Positions 40,827-49,056 of a stretch of DNA of 51,694 nt are shown here, in pieces. Within the stretch, counting starts at the first letter, position 1. Each line of letters begins with the position of its first letter. Both the position numbers and the translations under genes were made by a program. The notes beneath the pieces are model-generated. The model saw only the letters and a list, made by a program, of their open reading frames with translations. It ran no database searches and was not told the DNA's origin. Source of the stretch: an uncultured Bacteroidales bacterium (GTDB lineage: Bacteria; Bacteroidota; Bacteroidia; Bacteroidales; WCHB1-69); contig ONCM01000019.1 in the NCBI GenBank assembly GCA_900316305.1, positions 1 to 51,694 of the forward strand. The letters are read 5' to 3'.

Positions 40827-43391
40827 ATGGCAGATATAATATGTAGGTGGCGTAACGGAACGCCCAAGAATGTAGTTGAGTTGGTAAATGCCTTGCCCCA
40901 TCAAACGATGGAAACAGGTGCGTTTAGACGTTATATGGATTCTAAATGGATCGACTTCTTCACCACTCCATATCAGTTGGCATGTCAACTTGGATTATAT
41001 TGTGAAGCTGATGATGGCTATTATTATCCAAGATTTGATCATGATATCAATGAAAAAGAAGCCGAAGAATATCTATACCATTGGTTACCCAGATATTATG
41101 TTCCTAATCCTTATGTAGGTAAGGATGGGTTCAATAATATAGCTTGTCCCACATACGTCCTTAAGTCTTTATACGATTATACACTGGCTAATTCTGGTAC
41201 TGATTATGCTACAGCATATCAAGCTGTCTTCAAAGAAGAGGCAAAAAACAATGATGATATCGTAAGGAACTATATCAATAGATATTCCAAGGTTATGGAA
41301 ATGACAAAAGACGGAGGATTAAAAATAAAAGATAATAATACACAAAACATATTTGGCTTTATGGATAGAAATGACAAGAAAGCATTTTTCGATAATTTTA
41401 CTTCTCAGCAAATTGACCCAATGAAAATGTATCAAGAAGGTAATTTGGAAGAACGAAAGGCAATGTTCCGCAAATATCTTGAATCAAGGGGCTTATCAGA
41501 AAGTACGATAAAACAATACGTTCAGTATCATTTAGTAAACAATGCAGTACTTAATGTGGTCAAAAAAGAATCAGGGAAGAATAATATGTATGAAGTTGTC
41601 GACTTGTTTCAAATTGAGAAAATCTATAAAGGATGTAACCAATTGCCAGAGAATAAATCACGTAATAATGTCTATAGCGCGTCTGTCAGTAACTATAAGG
41701 ACTTTATTGATTTTTTGGAAACTGATGAAGCAGCCCAGTTATATGGCGATTCTTTCGTTTCATCTGTGATTGAGAATCCTGTATTTGAAAACGTCAATTC
41801 CCGTGTATGGATCTACTCTCCCGGTGCGCAAGCCAGTCTTTGGGAGGAATGCCAGCGACAAGGCTTGATGCGTCTTGGGTGGGATGACCTTGGCGATTTC
41901 AGCCAGTTTGATTCTCGCCAGTCGGTGATTGCCAAGATGAAAGAAATATATGGTGTTGATAATAACAGCAATGATACGTTAGCAGTATGGCAGTTCATAA
42001 ACGATATGCAAATTGGAGACATTGTATATGCAAAACGAGGAATGTATCATATCATAGGAAGAGGTGTTGTGGAAGGAGATTATGAGTTTAATGACAGTTT
42101 GGATGAGTTTAAAAATACCCGACGTGTTAAATGGACAAATGTGGGCGACTGGGAGGCTCCCTACCACCTTCCTCAGAAAACACTGACACTCTTACCTGCA
42201 GATAGTTCCAACATCCAATTGTTGGAACAAACCGTTACAGGACTGCTTAAAACGGAGATTCTTGCAGAACCTTTCTCCATCAAGAAAATCATAGGATATA
42301 TCCAAGAAACAGGTTTACTTTACGCCGACAACTTGATTAAGCGTTTTGTTTTCTCACTGATGTCTAAGCGTTTTTTGATTTTAAGCGGTCTCGCGGGTTC
42401 GGGGAAAACACAATTGGCGTTAGCGTTCGCCAGCGCTTTGGTTAAAAACAAGGACGAACAGATGTGCGTGGTAAGCGTAGGCGCTGACTGGACAAACCGT
42501 GAGCCTTTGCTCGGTTTTCCAAATGCACTTCAACAAGGGAAATATGTTAAGCCAGAAAGCGGCGTACTTGATCTGTTGATTGAGGCTAATCGACCGGAAA
42601 ATGCCAGTAAGCCTTTCTTCTTGATTTTGGACGAAATGAATATGAGCTATGTGGAACGTTACTTTGCCGATTTCCTGTCGGCAATGGAAAGCAAGGAAGC
42701 GATTTCCTTATGGAACACAAATGGAGCAGAAGATGCTGAGGAAATTGATGGCGTACCACAAAAAGTGACCTTGCCCAAGAACTTATTTATCATCGGCACT
42801 ATCAACGTGGACGAGACCACCTATATGTTCAGTCCAAAAGTGCTTGACCGTGCCAATGTGATTGAGTTCAAGATTTCAGAAGAAGAAATGGCTGGATTTT
42901 TGGCCAAGATAAAAGAAGTAAATCGTGAAAGCATCATTGGTAAAGCTGTGGGCATGGGAGCCAGTTTTGTGGAAATAGCCTGTCAAAAAGAACTGGCAGA
43001 AGATAAACAAGCTGTGAACGCGCTAAATAGTTTCTTTAAGGAATTGAAAGGCGTGAACGCAGAATTCGGTTATCGATCGGCCACGGAGATTTTACGCTTT
43101 ATTTGCCAGGCCAAGGCAAATGACGATACTGATAAAAAACTATCAGATAATGAGATACTGGATGCCGCTATTGTGCAAAAAATGCTTCCCAAACTGCACG
43201 GCTCGCGTAAAAAACTGGAACCTGTTTTACAACAGTTGTGGAAACTTTGCTTCGTTCAAGAAATGCGAGATACAATGGCAGTAAATGCTTCAAATGTCAG
43301 CAAAGCCCGATTCAAAGAAAGCGCCGACAAGATACGTAGAATGTACGAATCGGCTATTGCTAATGGATTCACGAGTTTTGCGGAGGCTTAA
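40827..43391 (+). CDS. McrB-like AAA+ ATPase/GTPase with an EVE/PUA-like reader domain
   Basis: 854 residues. About 1-170 has no known motif. At about 210-300, RKYLESRGLSESTIKQYVQYH with YKDFIDFLE resembles the N-terminal core-binding (SAM-like) domain of tyrosine recombinases. At about 327-455, VWIYSPGAQASLWEE, WQFINDMQIGDIVYAKRG and IIGRGVVEGDY look like an EVE/PUA-like domain that reads modified bases. The AAA+ domain follows: Walker A GLAGSGKT at 521-528, Walker B FFLILDEMNMSYVERYF near 597-613, and sensor-like TINVDETTYMFSPKVLDRANVIEF. McrB's GTP-binding MNTADRS is only partly matched, so ATP or GTP use is open. It should drive the McrC-like nuclease at 45209. Confidence 0.88.
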   Translation: MADIICRWRNGTPKNVVELVNALPHQTMETGAFRRYMDSKWIDFFTTPYQLACQLGLYCEADDGYYYPRFDHDINEKEAEEYLYHWLPRYYVPNPYVGKDGFNNIACPTYVLKSLYDYTLANSGTDYATAYQAVFKEEAKNNDDIVRNYINRYSKVMEMTKDGGLKIKDNNTQNIFGFMDRNDKKAFFDNFTSQQIDPMKMYQEGNLEERKAMFRKYLESRGLSESTIKQYVQYHLVNNAVLNVVKKESGKNNMYEVVDLFQIEKIYKGCNQLPENKSRNNVYSASVSNYKDFIDFLETDEAAQLYGDSFVSSVIENPVFENVNSRVWIYSPGAQASLWEECQRQGLMRLGWDDLGDFSQFDSRQSVIAKMKEIYGVDNNSNDTLAVWQFINDMQIGDIVYAKRGMYHIIGRGVVEGDYEFNDSLDEFKNTRRVKWTNVGDWEAPYHLPQKTLTLLPADSSNIQLLEQTVTGLLKTEILAEPFSIKKIIGYIQETGLLYADNLIKRFVFSLMSKRFLILSGLAGSGKTQLALAFASALVKNKDEQMCVVSVGADWTNREPLLGFPNALQQGKYVKPESGVLDLLIEANRPENASKPFFLILDEMNMSYVERYFADFLSAMESKEAISLWNTNGAEDAEEIDGVPQKVTLPKNLFIIGTINVDETTYMFSPKVLDRANVIEFKISEEEMAGFLAKIKEVNRESIIGKAVGMGASFVEIACQKELAEDKQAVNALNSFFKELKGVNAEFGYRSATEILRFICQAKANDDTDKKLSDNEILDAAIVQKMLPKLHGSRKKLEPVLQQLWKLCFVQEMRDTMAVNASNVSKARFKESADKIRRMYESAIANGFTSFAEA

Positions 43392-43454
43392 AGAAAAAGA
43401 AGACGTGAAACGAAGATTGAAATTTGAGAAAAGGAAAACATTAAAACTACCAAC

Positions 43455-45122
43455 ATGACGGAAAAAGAACTAAAAGAATTCTTGTTTGACAATTATCCTA
43501 AAGAGGATGAAAAATGCGACTGGAAGGAAATGAAAAACTTGAAGAACTCTTTCAATGGACACGAAGGGGAGGATGTGATGTCGTATGTGTCGGGCATTGC
43601 GAACATGGAGGGAGGGGCTCTTGTAATTGGTGTTGTGGATCAGACAATGGATATTGTGGGGACAGACCTGTCGCAGTTTAATCTCGATACTAGTTCTGCC
43701 GTTTATAGAATCAAGGAAAACTGTACAAATGTCTCTTCTGAGGGCTTAAATATTGACGAATATATCACTTCTGACACCCACAAGGTGGTGTGGATTATTC
43801 ATATTCCCAAGCATTTGCCTCGCAAACCCGTTTATGCACACAAAAAGGCATGGCAAAGGATAAAGGACAACCTCGTGCCCCTAACACCTGAGCGTGAAGA
43901 GACAATTCTGAACGAAGGCTTATTGCAACAGGATTGGACAGCAAAAATACTTCCAGACGCCACCATTGATGACCTAGACCCTGCTGCCATATTGAAAGCA
44001 CGAGAAAAGTATAAAGAGGTGTATCCCCAAAAAGAAAAGGAAGTGGATGCATGGGACGACAAGACATTCTTGAATAAAGCTCACATTACGATTAAAGACA
44101 AGATTACAATTGCAGCCATTATTTTGTTGGGAAGAGAAGAGTCGGAACATTATTTGTTACCTGCTGTCTGTAAGGTTAGGTGGTCTCTGAAAAACGAGAA
44201 GTCCGAAAACCTAGATTTCAAGGTGTTTTCAATCCCAATGATTTTGGCAATTGAGGATATAGGGAGACAAATCAGAAACACCTCATACGAGTTTACAATC
44301 AGCGGCAACATTTTCCCTGAGAAAATGCTGCGTTATGATGAGTTTACCCTGAGAGAGCCTCTAAATAACGCCATCGCCCACCAAGACTATGACAAAGGTG
44401 CAAGAATTGAGGTGATAGAATACGAAAACGACCATTTGATGTTTAGAAACCATGGCGTGTTTTTGCCCGAATCTGTGGAAAAGGTGGTTTTAGATGACAG
44501 CCCAGAGTCAATTTACCGGAATCCGTTCCTGGTTGAGGCCATGAGAAATATTCACATGGTTGACACCGAAGGTGGGGGTATTAAAAAGCTGTACGAACAA
44601 CAGAAAAAACGCTTTTTCCCCATGCCGGAGTATGACACTTCTGGTGGCAAAGTGACGGTGGACATCGAAGGCAAAGTCATTGACGAACAGTTTGCGAGAA
44701 TATTGGTCAGTGTTCCCGAACTGTCCATGTCGGACTTGATTTTACTTGACAAAGTGCAGAAGCAGAAACGTTTAACAGACGAAGAGGTGAAATATTTGAG
44801 GAAGAAAAAATTCATCGAAGGTCGAAAAAACAACCTGTTCCTCTCTAAGGTTCTTACTCGTAGTACTGGTAATGTGGGGTTAAAGTCCACTTATGTCAAA
44901 AACAAAAGTTTTGATGATGAATATTTTCGAAGATTGATAGTCCAATATATTCAAAAGTTTGGATCTGCCAGCAGGGCTGAAATCGTTATGCTGTTGAAAG
45001 AGAAACTTTCAGATGCTTTAACTGACACACAAAAAGAAAACAAAATTACAAATCTCTTGTCCTATCTGAGAATCCACAACGTGATAAAAACAAATGGGAA
45101 AAAAAGATGGATTTTGGTTTAG
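43455..45122 (+). CDS. AlbA_2/HATPase_c_4 (Schlafen-like) protein
   Basis: 555 residues. The N-terminal AlbA_2 (Schlafen AAA_4-like) domain (about 5-135) has CDWKEMKNLKNSFNGHEGED, MSYVSGIANMEGGALVIGV and VWIIHIP, and is expected to bind nucleic acid or a small molecule. The HATPase_c_4 domain (about 285-385) has LREPLNNAIAHQDY, MFRNHGVFLPESVEKV and TEGGGIKKLYEQQKKRFF. A winged-helix-like tail follows about 480. Such proteins are common in defence islands and often act as regulators. Gaps of 63 and 86 bp separate it from its neighbours, more than the other island genes, so it may be an insertion or a separately controlled unit between the McrB-like and McrC-like halves. Confidence 0.85.
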   Translation: MTEKELKEFLFDNYPKEDEKCDWKEMKNLKNSFNGHEGEDVMSYVSGIANMEGGALVIGVVDQTMDIVGTDLSQFNLDTSSAVYRIKENCTNVSSEGLNIDEYITSDTHKVVWIIHIPKHLPRKPVYAHKKAWQRIKDNLVPLTPEREETILNEGLLQQDWTAKILPDATIDDLDPAAILKAREKYKEVYPQKEKEVDAWDDKTFLNKAHITIKDKITIAAIILLGREESEHYLLPAVCKVRWSLKNEKSENLDFKVFSIPMILAIEDIGRQIRNTSYEFTISGNIFPEKMLRYDEFTLREPLNNAIAHQDYDKGARIEVIEYENDHLMFRNHGVFLPESVEKVVLDDSPESIYRNPFLVEAMRNIHMVDTEGGGIKKLYEQQKKRFFPMPEYDTSGGKVTVDIEGKVIDEQFARILVSVPELSMSDLILLDKVQKQKRLTDEEVKYLRKKKFIEGRKNNLFLSKVLTRSTGNVGLKSTYVKNKSFDDEYFRRLIVQYIQKFGSASRAEIVMLLKEKLSDALTDTQKENKITNLLSYLRIHNVIKTNGKKRWILV

Positions 45123-45208
45123 AGAGATTTAAATGAAAAATGCATAGTTTAAACAAAGTAGGTGTGTATTTGTATATAAATCAACAATTTACAAACACAA
45201 CAGTTTAA

Positions 45209-47563
45209 ATGAACTATAAACAAACAGACTGTATGTTAGACCATCTCGAAATACCAATTACAGGAAAAGCCAGCAACTTGAAATTGGTGGTATATCCGCA
45301 ATCTTCAAAGGCGAAGGTCTTTGAAGAGGATAAGCCGTATGCAGGTGAATCGAGGTATCAATTGGTGGAAGGATGTACCTACACTTACGAGTTTGTGGGC
45401 GAATCTAACAGCCATCGTTGCCAGTTTGAAAAAGAGAGTGAAATTGTGCAATTTCATCGCAATATGATAAGTCATGCTTGTGAAGGCACACTAACGACGG
45501 GCATCTTCGTCGGCCACTTGACGCTGAACGTGGTGAATGTGGATACCAAGGAACAAGTGGGACGCGTAAGCATGGAAATAAGGAGCATAAAGTCTGACTA
45601 CCATCACGACTACCGACTGATGCTAAATGAAATAGCTGAATACTATACCGACCTTGTGCTGCAACAGGGGTCGCCTGTGACGCAGCAGCTGGAAATTGAT
45701 CAAAACTGCTCATCGCAGACGCTGTACCAGAGGTTTTCTTTCGTGCGTTCGCTGATTGACAGCGAGGCGTTCTCGGAGGCCATCCATAAAATCATATCCA
45801 ATCCGGTGAGAAAATGGACGGATGCCAACATTGAAAGAAGCATCGTTGGAGTAAGGCGGTTATCGCGCAACAATATCCGTCAGATTGCATCAAGAACCGA
45901 TAGAATCCATCTCCCTGCTGGATTACGGTCAGGTTTGCCTGAATCCTTGACAAGCGTACCTCGAAACATTGATGTTGAATATAAACGAGATACAACGGAT
46001 AACCAAGAAAACCAGTTCGTGAAATTCGTGCTACGGACATTCGTGAATTTTTGCTCTGACATCAAAGGCTTTACCAATACCAACGAGCAACTAAAAGCGG
46101 AGGCAGACCAAACTTTGGAACAATTATATAGCCACCTTGACAACCAGTTTTTTCGTCAAATCTCACTTCCCACACACTTAAACATGAACAGCCCTGTGCT
46201 GCAACGCAAAGAGGGCTATCGTGAAGTACTGCAAGCTTGGCTGCTTTTCGACTTAGCGGCGAGGTTGAACTGGACAGGAGGGGATGATGTTTACGACGCT
46301 GGCAAGAAGAATGTGGCAACGCTTTACGAATACTGGCTATTTTTCAAATTGATGGAGTTGGTGAGCGAATTCTTCCACATTGATTCGAAAGCTAAGCACG
46401 AATTGGTGCAGATGGATAATGACGGCATCAACCTAAACCTAAAACAGGGCAAGATGAGGATGGTGAGTGGACGACAGGAAACCTTCTCGCGCATACTGAA
46501 TGTGGCGTTCTATTACAACCGTTCCTTTAGCAGGATGGCCAATGACAAAGATCCAATTCATTCTGCCGGTAGTTGGACTATGACCATGCGTCCAGATTAT
46601 ACATTATCACTTTGGCCAGGTGAGATAACAGAGATAGAGGCCGAGCGACAGGAATTAGTCACCCACATACACTTCGACGCAAAATACCGTTTAGATAAAG
46701 TGTTACTGGAAGATAAAGACGCGGGATCGGATATTGACAAAGAACTGGCCGAAGAAAAACAAGAGCAAGAAATGAAAATATATAAACGTGGTGACCTGTT
46801 GAAAATGCACGCATACAAAGATGCTATCCGTAGGACAAGTGGCGCCTATGTGCTATATCCCGGCGAAAAAAACAAAGAGTTACGTGGTTTTCATGAAATC
46901 GTACCTGGTTTGGGTGCATTCAGCATCCGACCAGGTCATTGGCAAGAAGACTCCGTCTATTTGAAACAATTCCTTGCCGAAGTGAAGGCTCACTTGCTTG
47001 ACCGCACTTCTGACCGTGAGAAACTGTCATACTATGAGTATGATATACACCGTGAAGAGAGCACCTCTATGGTGATGGATAATATGCCAGAACCTGTTGG
47101 TGAAAATCGCGATTTCCTACCCGATGAAACCTATGTCATAGTGGCCTATTTCAAGAACCAAGAACATCTTGATTGGATTTTGGAACATCACTTGTACAAT
47201 ATGCGTGCTGGTGATGATAAGGGATCTGTTGAATTAGATAAAGAACTGATGAACGCTCGATATTTGCTACTGCATAGCAATAAGGAGGTGCGCTCACTGA
47301 TTCGCATCAAAAAGAAAGGACCGAAAATTTTCACACGAAAGCAACTCATAAAAATGGGCTACCCAACTTATATGAAAGGCGGCGTTATAGACAATTGGCG
47401 TGAAGAACAAGAAAAGGATCGAATTTATCTGCTTTTTGAATTGTTTCAAGACAACGATGTTGAGAAAGAGTTACGTAACTATCGCTGGAAGCCGGAACAA
47501 TTCAGTCATACCCAAAAACCTTATGTCGCCCCGTTGGTGAGTATTCTAAAAAAGAGTTTATGA
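45209..47563 (+). CDS. DUF2357 plus PD-(D/E)XK nuclease, McrC-like
   Basis: 784 residues. The N-terminal DUF2357 region spans about 1-300, with YHHDYRLMLNEIAEYYTDLVLQ near 130-152. A nuclease domain lies at about 430-600. MRPDYTL, then about 25 residues on HFDAKYRLDK, supplies the Asp and DxK pattern of PD-(D/E)XK enzymes. A C-terminal region ends with a MGYPTYMKGGVIDNWREEQEKDR block and an extended tail. DUF2357 proteins usually sit next to McrB-like ATPases and serve as the nuclease partner. Here an AlbA-type gene lies between them, so the partnership is inferred from the island. It is the last clear member of the set; the next gene is unrelated housekeeping. Confidence 0.85.
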   Translation: MNYKQTDCMLDHLEIPITGKASNLKLVVYPQSSKAKVFEEDKPYAGESRYQLVEGCTYTYEFVGESNSHRCQFEKESEIVQFHRNMISHACEGTLTTGIFVGHLTLNVVNVDTKEQVGRVSMEIRSIKSDYHHDYRLMLNEIAEYYTDLVLQQGSPVTQQLEIDQNCSSQTLYQRFSFVRSLIDSEAFSEAIHKIISNPVRKWTDANIERSIVGVRRLSRNNIRQIASRTDRIHLPAGLRSGLPESLTSVPRNIDVEYKRDTTDNQENQFVKFVLRTFVNFCSDIKGFTNTNEQLKAEADQTLEQLYSHLDNQFFRQISLPTHLNMNSPVLQRKEGYREVLQAWLLFDLAARLNWTGGDDVYDAGKKNVATLYEYWLFFKLMELVSEFFHIDSKAKHELVQMDNDGINLNLKQGKMRMVSGRQETFSRILNVAFYYNRSFSRMANDKDPIHSAGSWTMTMRPDYTLSLWPGEITEIEAERQELVTHIHFDAKYRLDKVLLEDKDAGSDIDKELAEEKQEQEMKIYKRGDLLKMHAYKDAIRRTSGAYVLYPGEKNKELRGFHEIVPGLGAFSIRPGHWQEDSVYLKQFLAEVKAHLLDRTSDREKLSYYEYDIHREESTSMVMDNMPEPVGENRDFLPDETYVIVAYFKNQEHLDWILEHHLYNMRAGDDKGSVELDKELMNARYLLLHSNKEVRSLIRIKKKGPKIFTRKQLIKMGYPTYMKGGVIDNWREEQEKDRIYLLFELFQDNDVEKELRNYRWKPEQFSHTQKPYVAPLVSILKKSL

Positions 47564-47593
47564 TTTTTCACCTAAAAAAAACACAAATATCCT

Positions 47594-47860
47594 ATGCCCC
47601 ACACCCTCTACAAAACCCAAGGCACCTGCTCGCAGTTCATCGATGTGACCGTCGATGACGACGGCGTCATCCGGCAGGTCTTCTTTTATGGCGGATGCGA
47701 CGGAAACCTCCAGGCCATCTGCCGATTAGTCATCGGACAGAAAATCGACGATGTCATCCCAAAACTCAACGGCATCCGCTGCGGAGGGAAGCCCACCTCC
47801 TGCCCCGACCAGCTCTGCCGCGCACTGGAATCGCTGAAGCAGTCCGCACAAGAAAAATAA
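47594..47860 (+). CDS. TSCPD-domain protein (TIGR03905 type)
   Basis: 88 residues. GGCDGNLQAICRLVIG (about 33-48), GIRCGGKPTSCPDQL (about 60-74) and the terminal ALESLKQ form the short TSCPD module. A similar domain occurs at the C-terminus of some class II ribonucleotide reductases. The stand-alone form has no settled role and may bind a metal through the Cys residues. It is GC-rich and ordinary in codon use, so it lies outside the island. The next gene starts 9 bp after its stop codon. Confidence 0.9.
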   Translation: MPHTLYKTQGTCSQFIDVTVDDDGVIRQVFFYGGCDGNLQAICRLVIGQKIDDVIPKLNGIRCGGKPTSCPDQLCRALESLKQSAQEK

Positions 47861-47869
47861 CACCCCCTG

Positions 47870-48778
47870 ATGCCCTCCTCTTCCATAAAACGGAATCTCT
47901 CGGTCGCGCTGTTCCTCACGCTGATGGTGGTTGTGGCGGATGTTTCGGGACAAAGCGAGGTCATCTTCCCCGAGGCGGCGGCGCTGTGCGTCGGACTCTG
48001 GCTGATGCCCAAGGCGGTGTGGAACATGCAAGGGTGGCAAATCCCCCTCTACCTGACGGCCGCGGCCACTATCGGACTGGCCCTCAACCTGCTGCTGCCC
48101 GCCGGCTTCGAAATCCGCTTTGCGCTGGCCTTCGTCATCGTGATGGGACTGCTGCGGTTGGTGCGGTGCAATATGTATCCCACCGTCTCGGCGGCTATGC
48201 TGCCCGTGCTGGTGGGGACTACCTCGTGGCTCTATCCCGCCTGCGTACTGGTGATTTCGGTGCTGCTGGCCCTCGGCAGAGGCTGGCTCCGACAAGAGGA
48301 ACGTACGGAATACCACTCCTTCGGAGGACTCCAGCTGGTTCTGCTCACGGCCTCCGTGTGCCTCCCCCTGGCCGTCACCCTCTGCCTCTCCAATCCCACC
48401 TTCCGTTTTCTCGCAGTGCCTCCTCTGGTGGTCACTATGATCGAGTTCTCCAACCGCCGCAGCGGCTTCCGCGAACGCCCGTGGACCATCTGGGCGCTCA
48501 TCGTCGCCGCCGCCGGCTTGGGCACCCTCACTTGTATGCTGCTCCATCATCGGTGGGGCCTTCCGCTGGCATTGGGCACGTTCGTGACAGTGTCTCTTAT
48601 GCTTCTGCTGTTCCGTCGGTTCAAACCCTTCGCCCCGGCTTTGGCCATCGCCATTGTGCCGGCGTTGCTGCCCTGCGAGGCGCTCCCGTGGTTCCCGCTC
48701 CTGGCTGTCCTCGGCGGAGGTTGGTTCATCCTTGCCGGAATGCTGGTCCCAAAATGGATGCCGTCTGGAAAAGCATAA
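47870..48778 (+). CDS. Polytopic membrane protein, HPP-like
   Basis: 302 residues, mostly hydrophobic, about eight membrane helices (for example LPLAVTLCLSNPTF and FVTVSLMLLLFRRF). FALAFVIVMGLLRLVRCNMYPTVSAAMLPVLVG and a second copy near 225-265 with LPLALGTFVTVSLM and FAPALAIAIVPALLP suggest an internal duplication of an HPP-type unit. HPP proteins are proposed to transport nitrite or similar anions, but that is weak for this divergent protein. It follows the TSCPD gene closely and has a high GC content like it. Confidence 0.65.
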   Translation: MPSSSIKRNLSVALFLTLMVVVADVSGQSEVIFPEAAALCVGLWLMPKAVWNMQGWQIPLYLTAAATIGLALNLLLPAGFEIRFALAFVIVMGLLRLVRCNMYPTVSAAMLPVLVGTTSWLYPACVLVISVLLALGRGWLRQEERTEYHSFGGLQLVLLTASVCLPLAVTLCLSNPTFRFLAVPPLVVTMIEFSNRRSGFRERPWTIWALIVAAAGLGTLTCMLLHHRWGLPLALGTFVTVSLMLLLFRRFKPFAPALAIAIVPALLPCEALPWFPLLAVLGGGWFILAGMLVPKWMPSGKA

Positions 48779-48783
48779 TTTCG

Positions 48784-48791
48784 TACTTTTG
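48784..48791 (+). promoter_or_regulatory. -7 promoter box for the YqaE-like gene
   Basis: TACTTTTG matches TAnnTTTG, 25 bp upstream of the ATG at 48816. Confidence 0.6.
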
Positions 48792-48815
48792 CCGATTCAA
48801 AAAACCGAAGCCACT

Positions 48816-48971
48816 ATGTCCCTCTTCCGCGTCATCCTCTCCATCATCTTCCCGCCGCTGGCCGTCATCGACCGCGGGTGCGGGTCCGTGCTCATTGTGT
48901 TCCTGCTTACCCTCTGCGGATGGGTGCCGGGCGTCATCGGAGCGCTGGTCATCCTGAACAAAAATACGTGA
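48816..48971 (+). CDS. YqaE/Pmp3-family small membrane protein
   Basis: 51 residues with two membrane helices: ILSIIFPPLAVIDRG then LIVFLLTLCGWVPGVIGALVIL, the Pmp3/YqaE layout (FPPLAV, GWVPGVIGA). In yeast and plants Pmp3 affects membrane potential and salt tolerance; the bacterial role is unclear. The longer in-frame extension to 48654 runs through the preceding gene in another frame and is not used. Confidence 0.9.
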   Translation: MSLFRVILSIIFPPLAVIDRGCGSVLIVFLLTLCGWVPGVIGALVILNKNT

Positions 48972-48992
48972 CCATGTTTGGTGGACTTTTTG

Positions 48993-49000
48993 TATTTTTG
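48993..49000 (+). promoter_or_regulatory. -7 promoter box for the DUF1016 gene
   Basis: TATTTTTG matches TAnnTTTG, 57 bp before the ATG. A TTTG at 48977-48980 could be the upstream element, at shorter than usual spacing. Confidence 0.55.
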
Positions 49001-49056
49001 CCAATTGTGAAGTTCTCCTTTGGCAACGCCACTTCAAACAATAAAATCTTCTGTAT

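Noticed and set aside
41690-41790. Tyrosine recombinase
   Set aside because: The core-binding-like motif lies inside the McrB-like protein, and there is no catalytic R-K-H-R-Y domain.
33947-47563. BREX, DISARM or Z1/AIPR-type system as a label for the island
   Set aside because: There is no PglZ, BrxC, DrmB/DUF1998, PLD or Z1-type ATPase. The gene content fits a LlaJI/BsuMI-like set with extra genes better.
33331-47593. Integrative element with att sites
   Set aside because: No integrase, transposase, tRNA or matching direct repeats were found at the island edges by eye. The composition change alone does not prove an element.
48654-48815. Longer form of the YqaE-like protein
   Set aside because: The upstream extension overlaps the HPP-like gene, and the promoter box at 48784 lies inside it; the ATG at 48816 gives the normal family length.
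47695-48957. 420-codon plus-strand frame and a 274-codon minus-strand frame in the same stretch
   Set aside because: Both overlap the TSCPD and HPP-like genes in other frames. High GC makes long spurious frames, and their translations are Arg/Pro/His-rich without domains.
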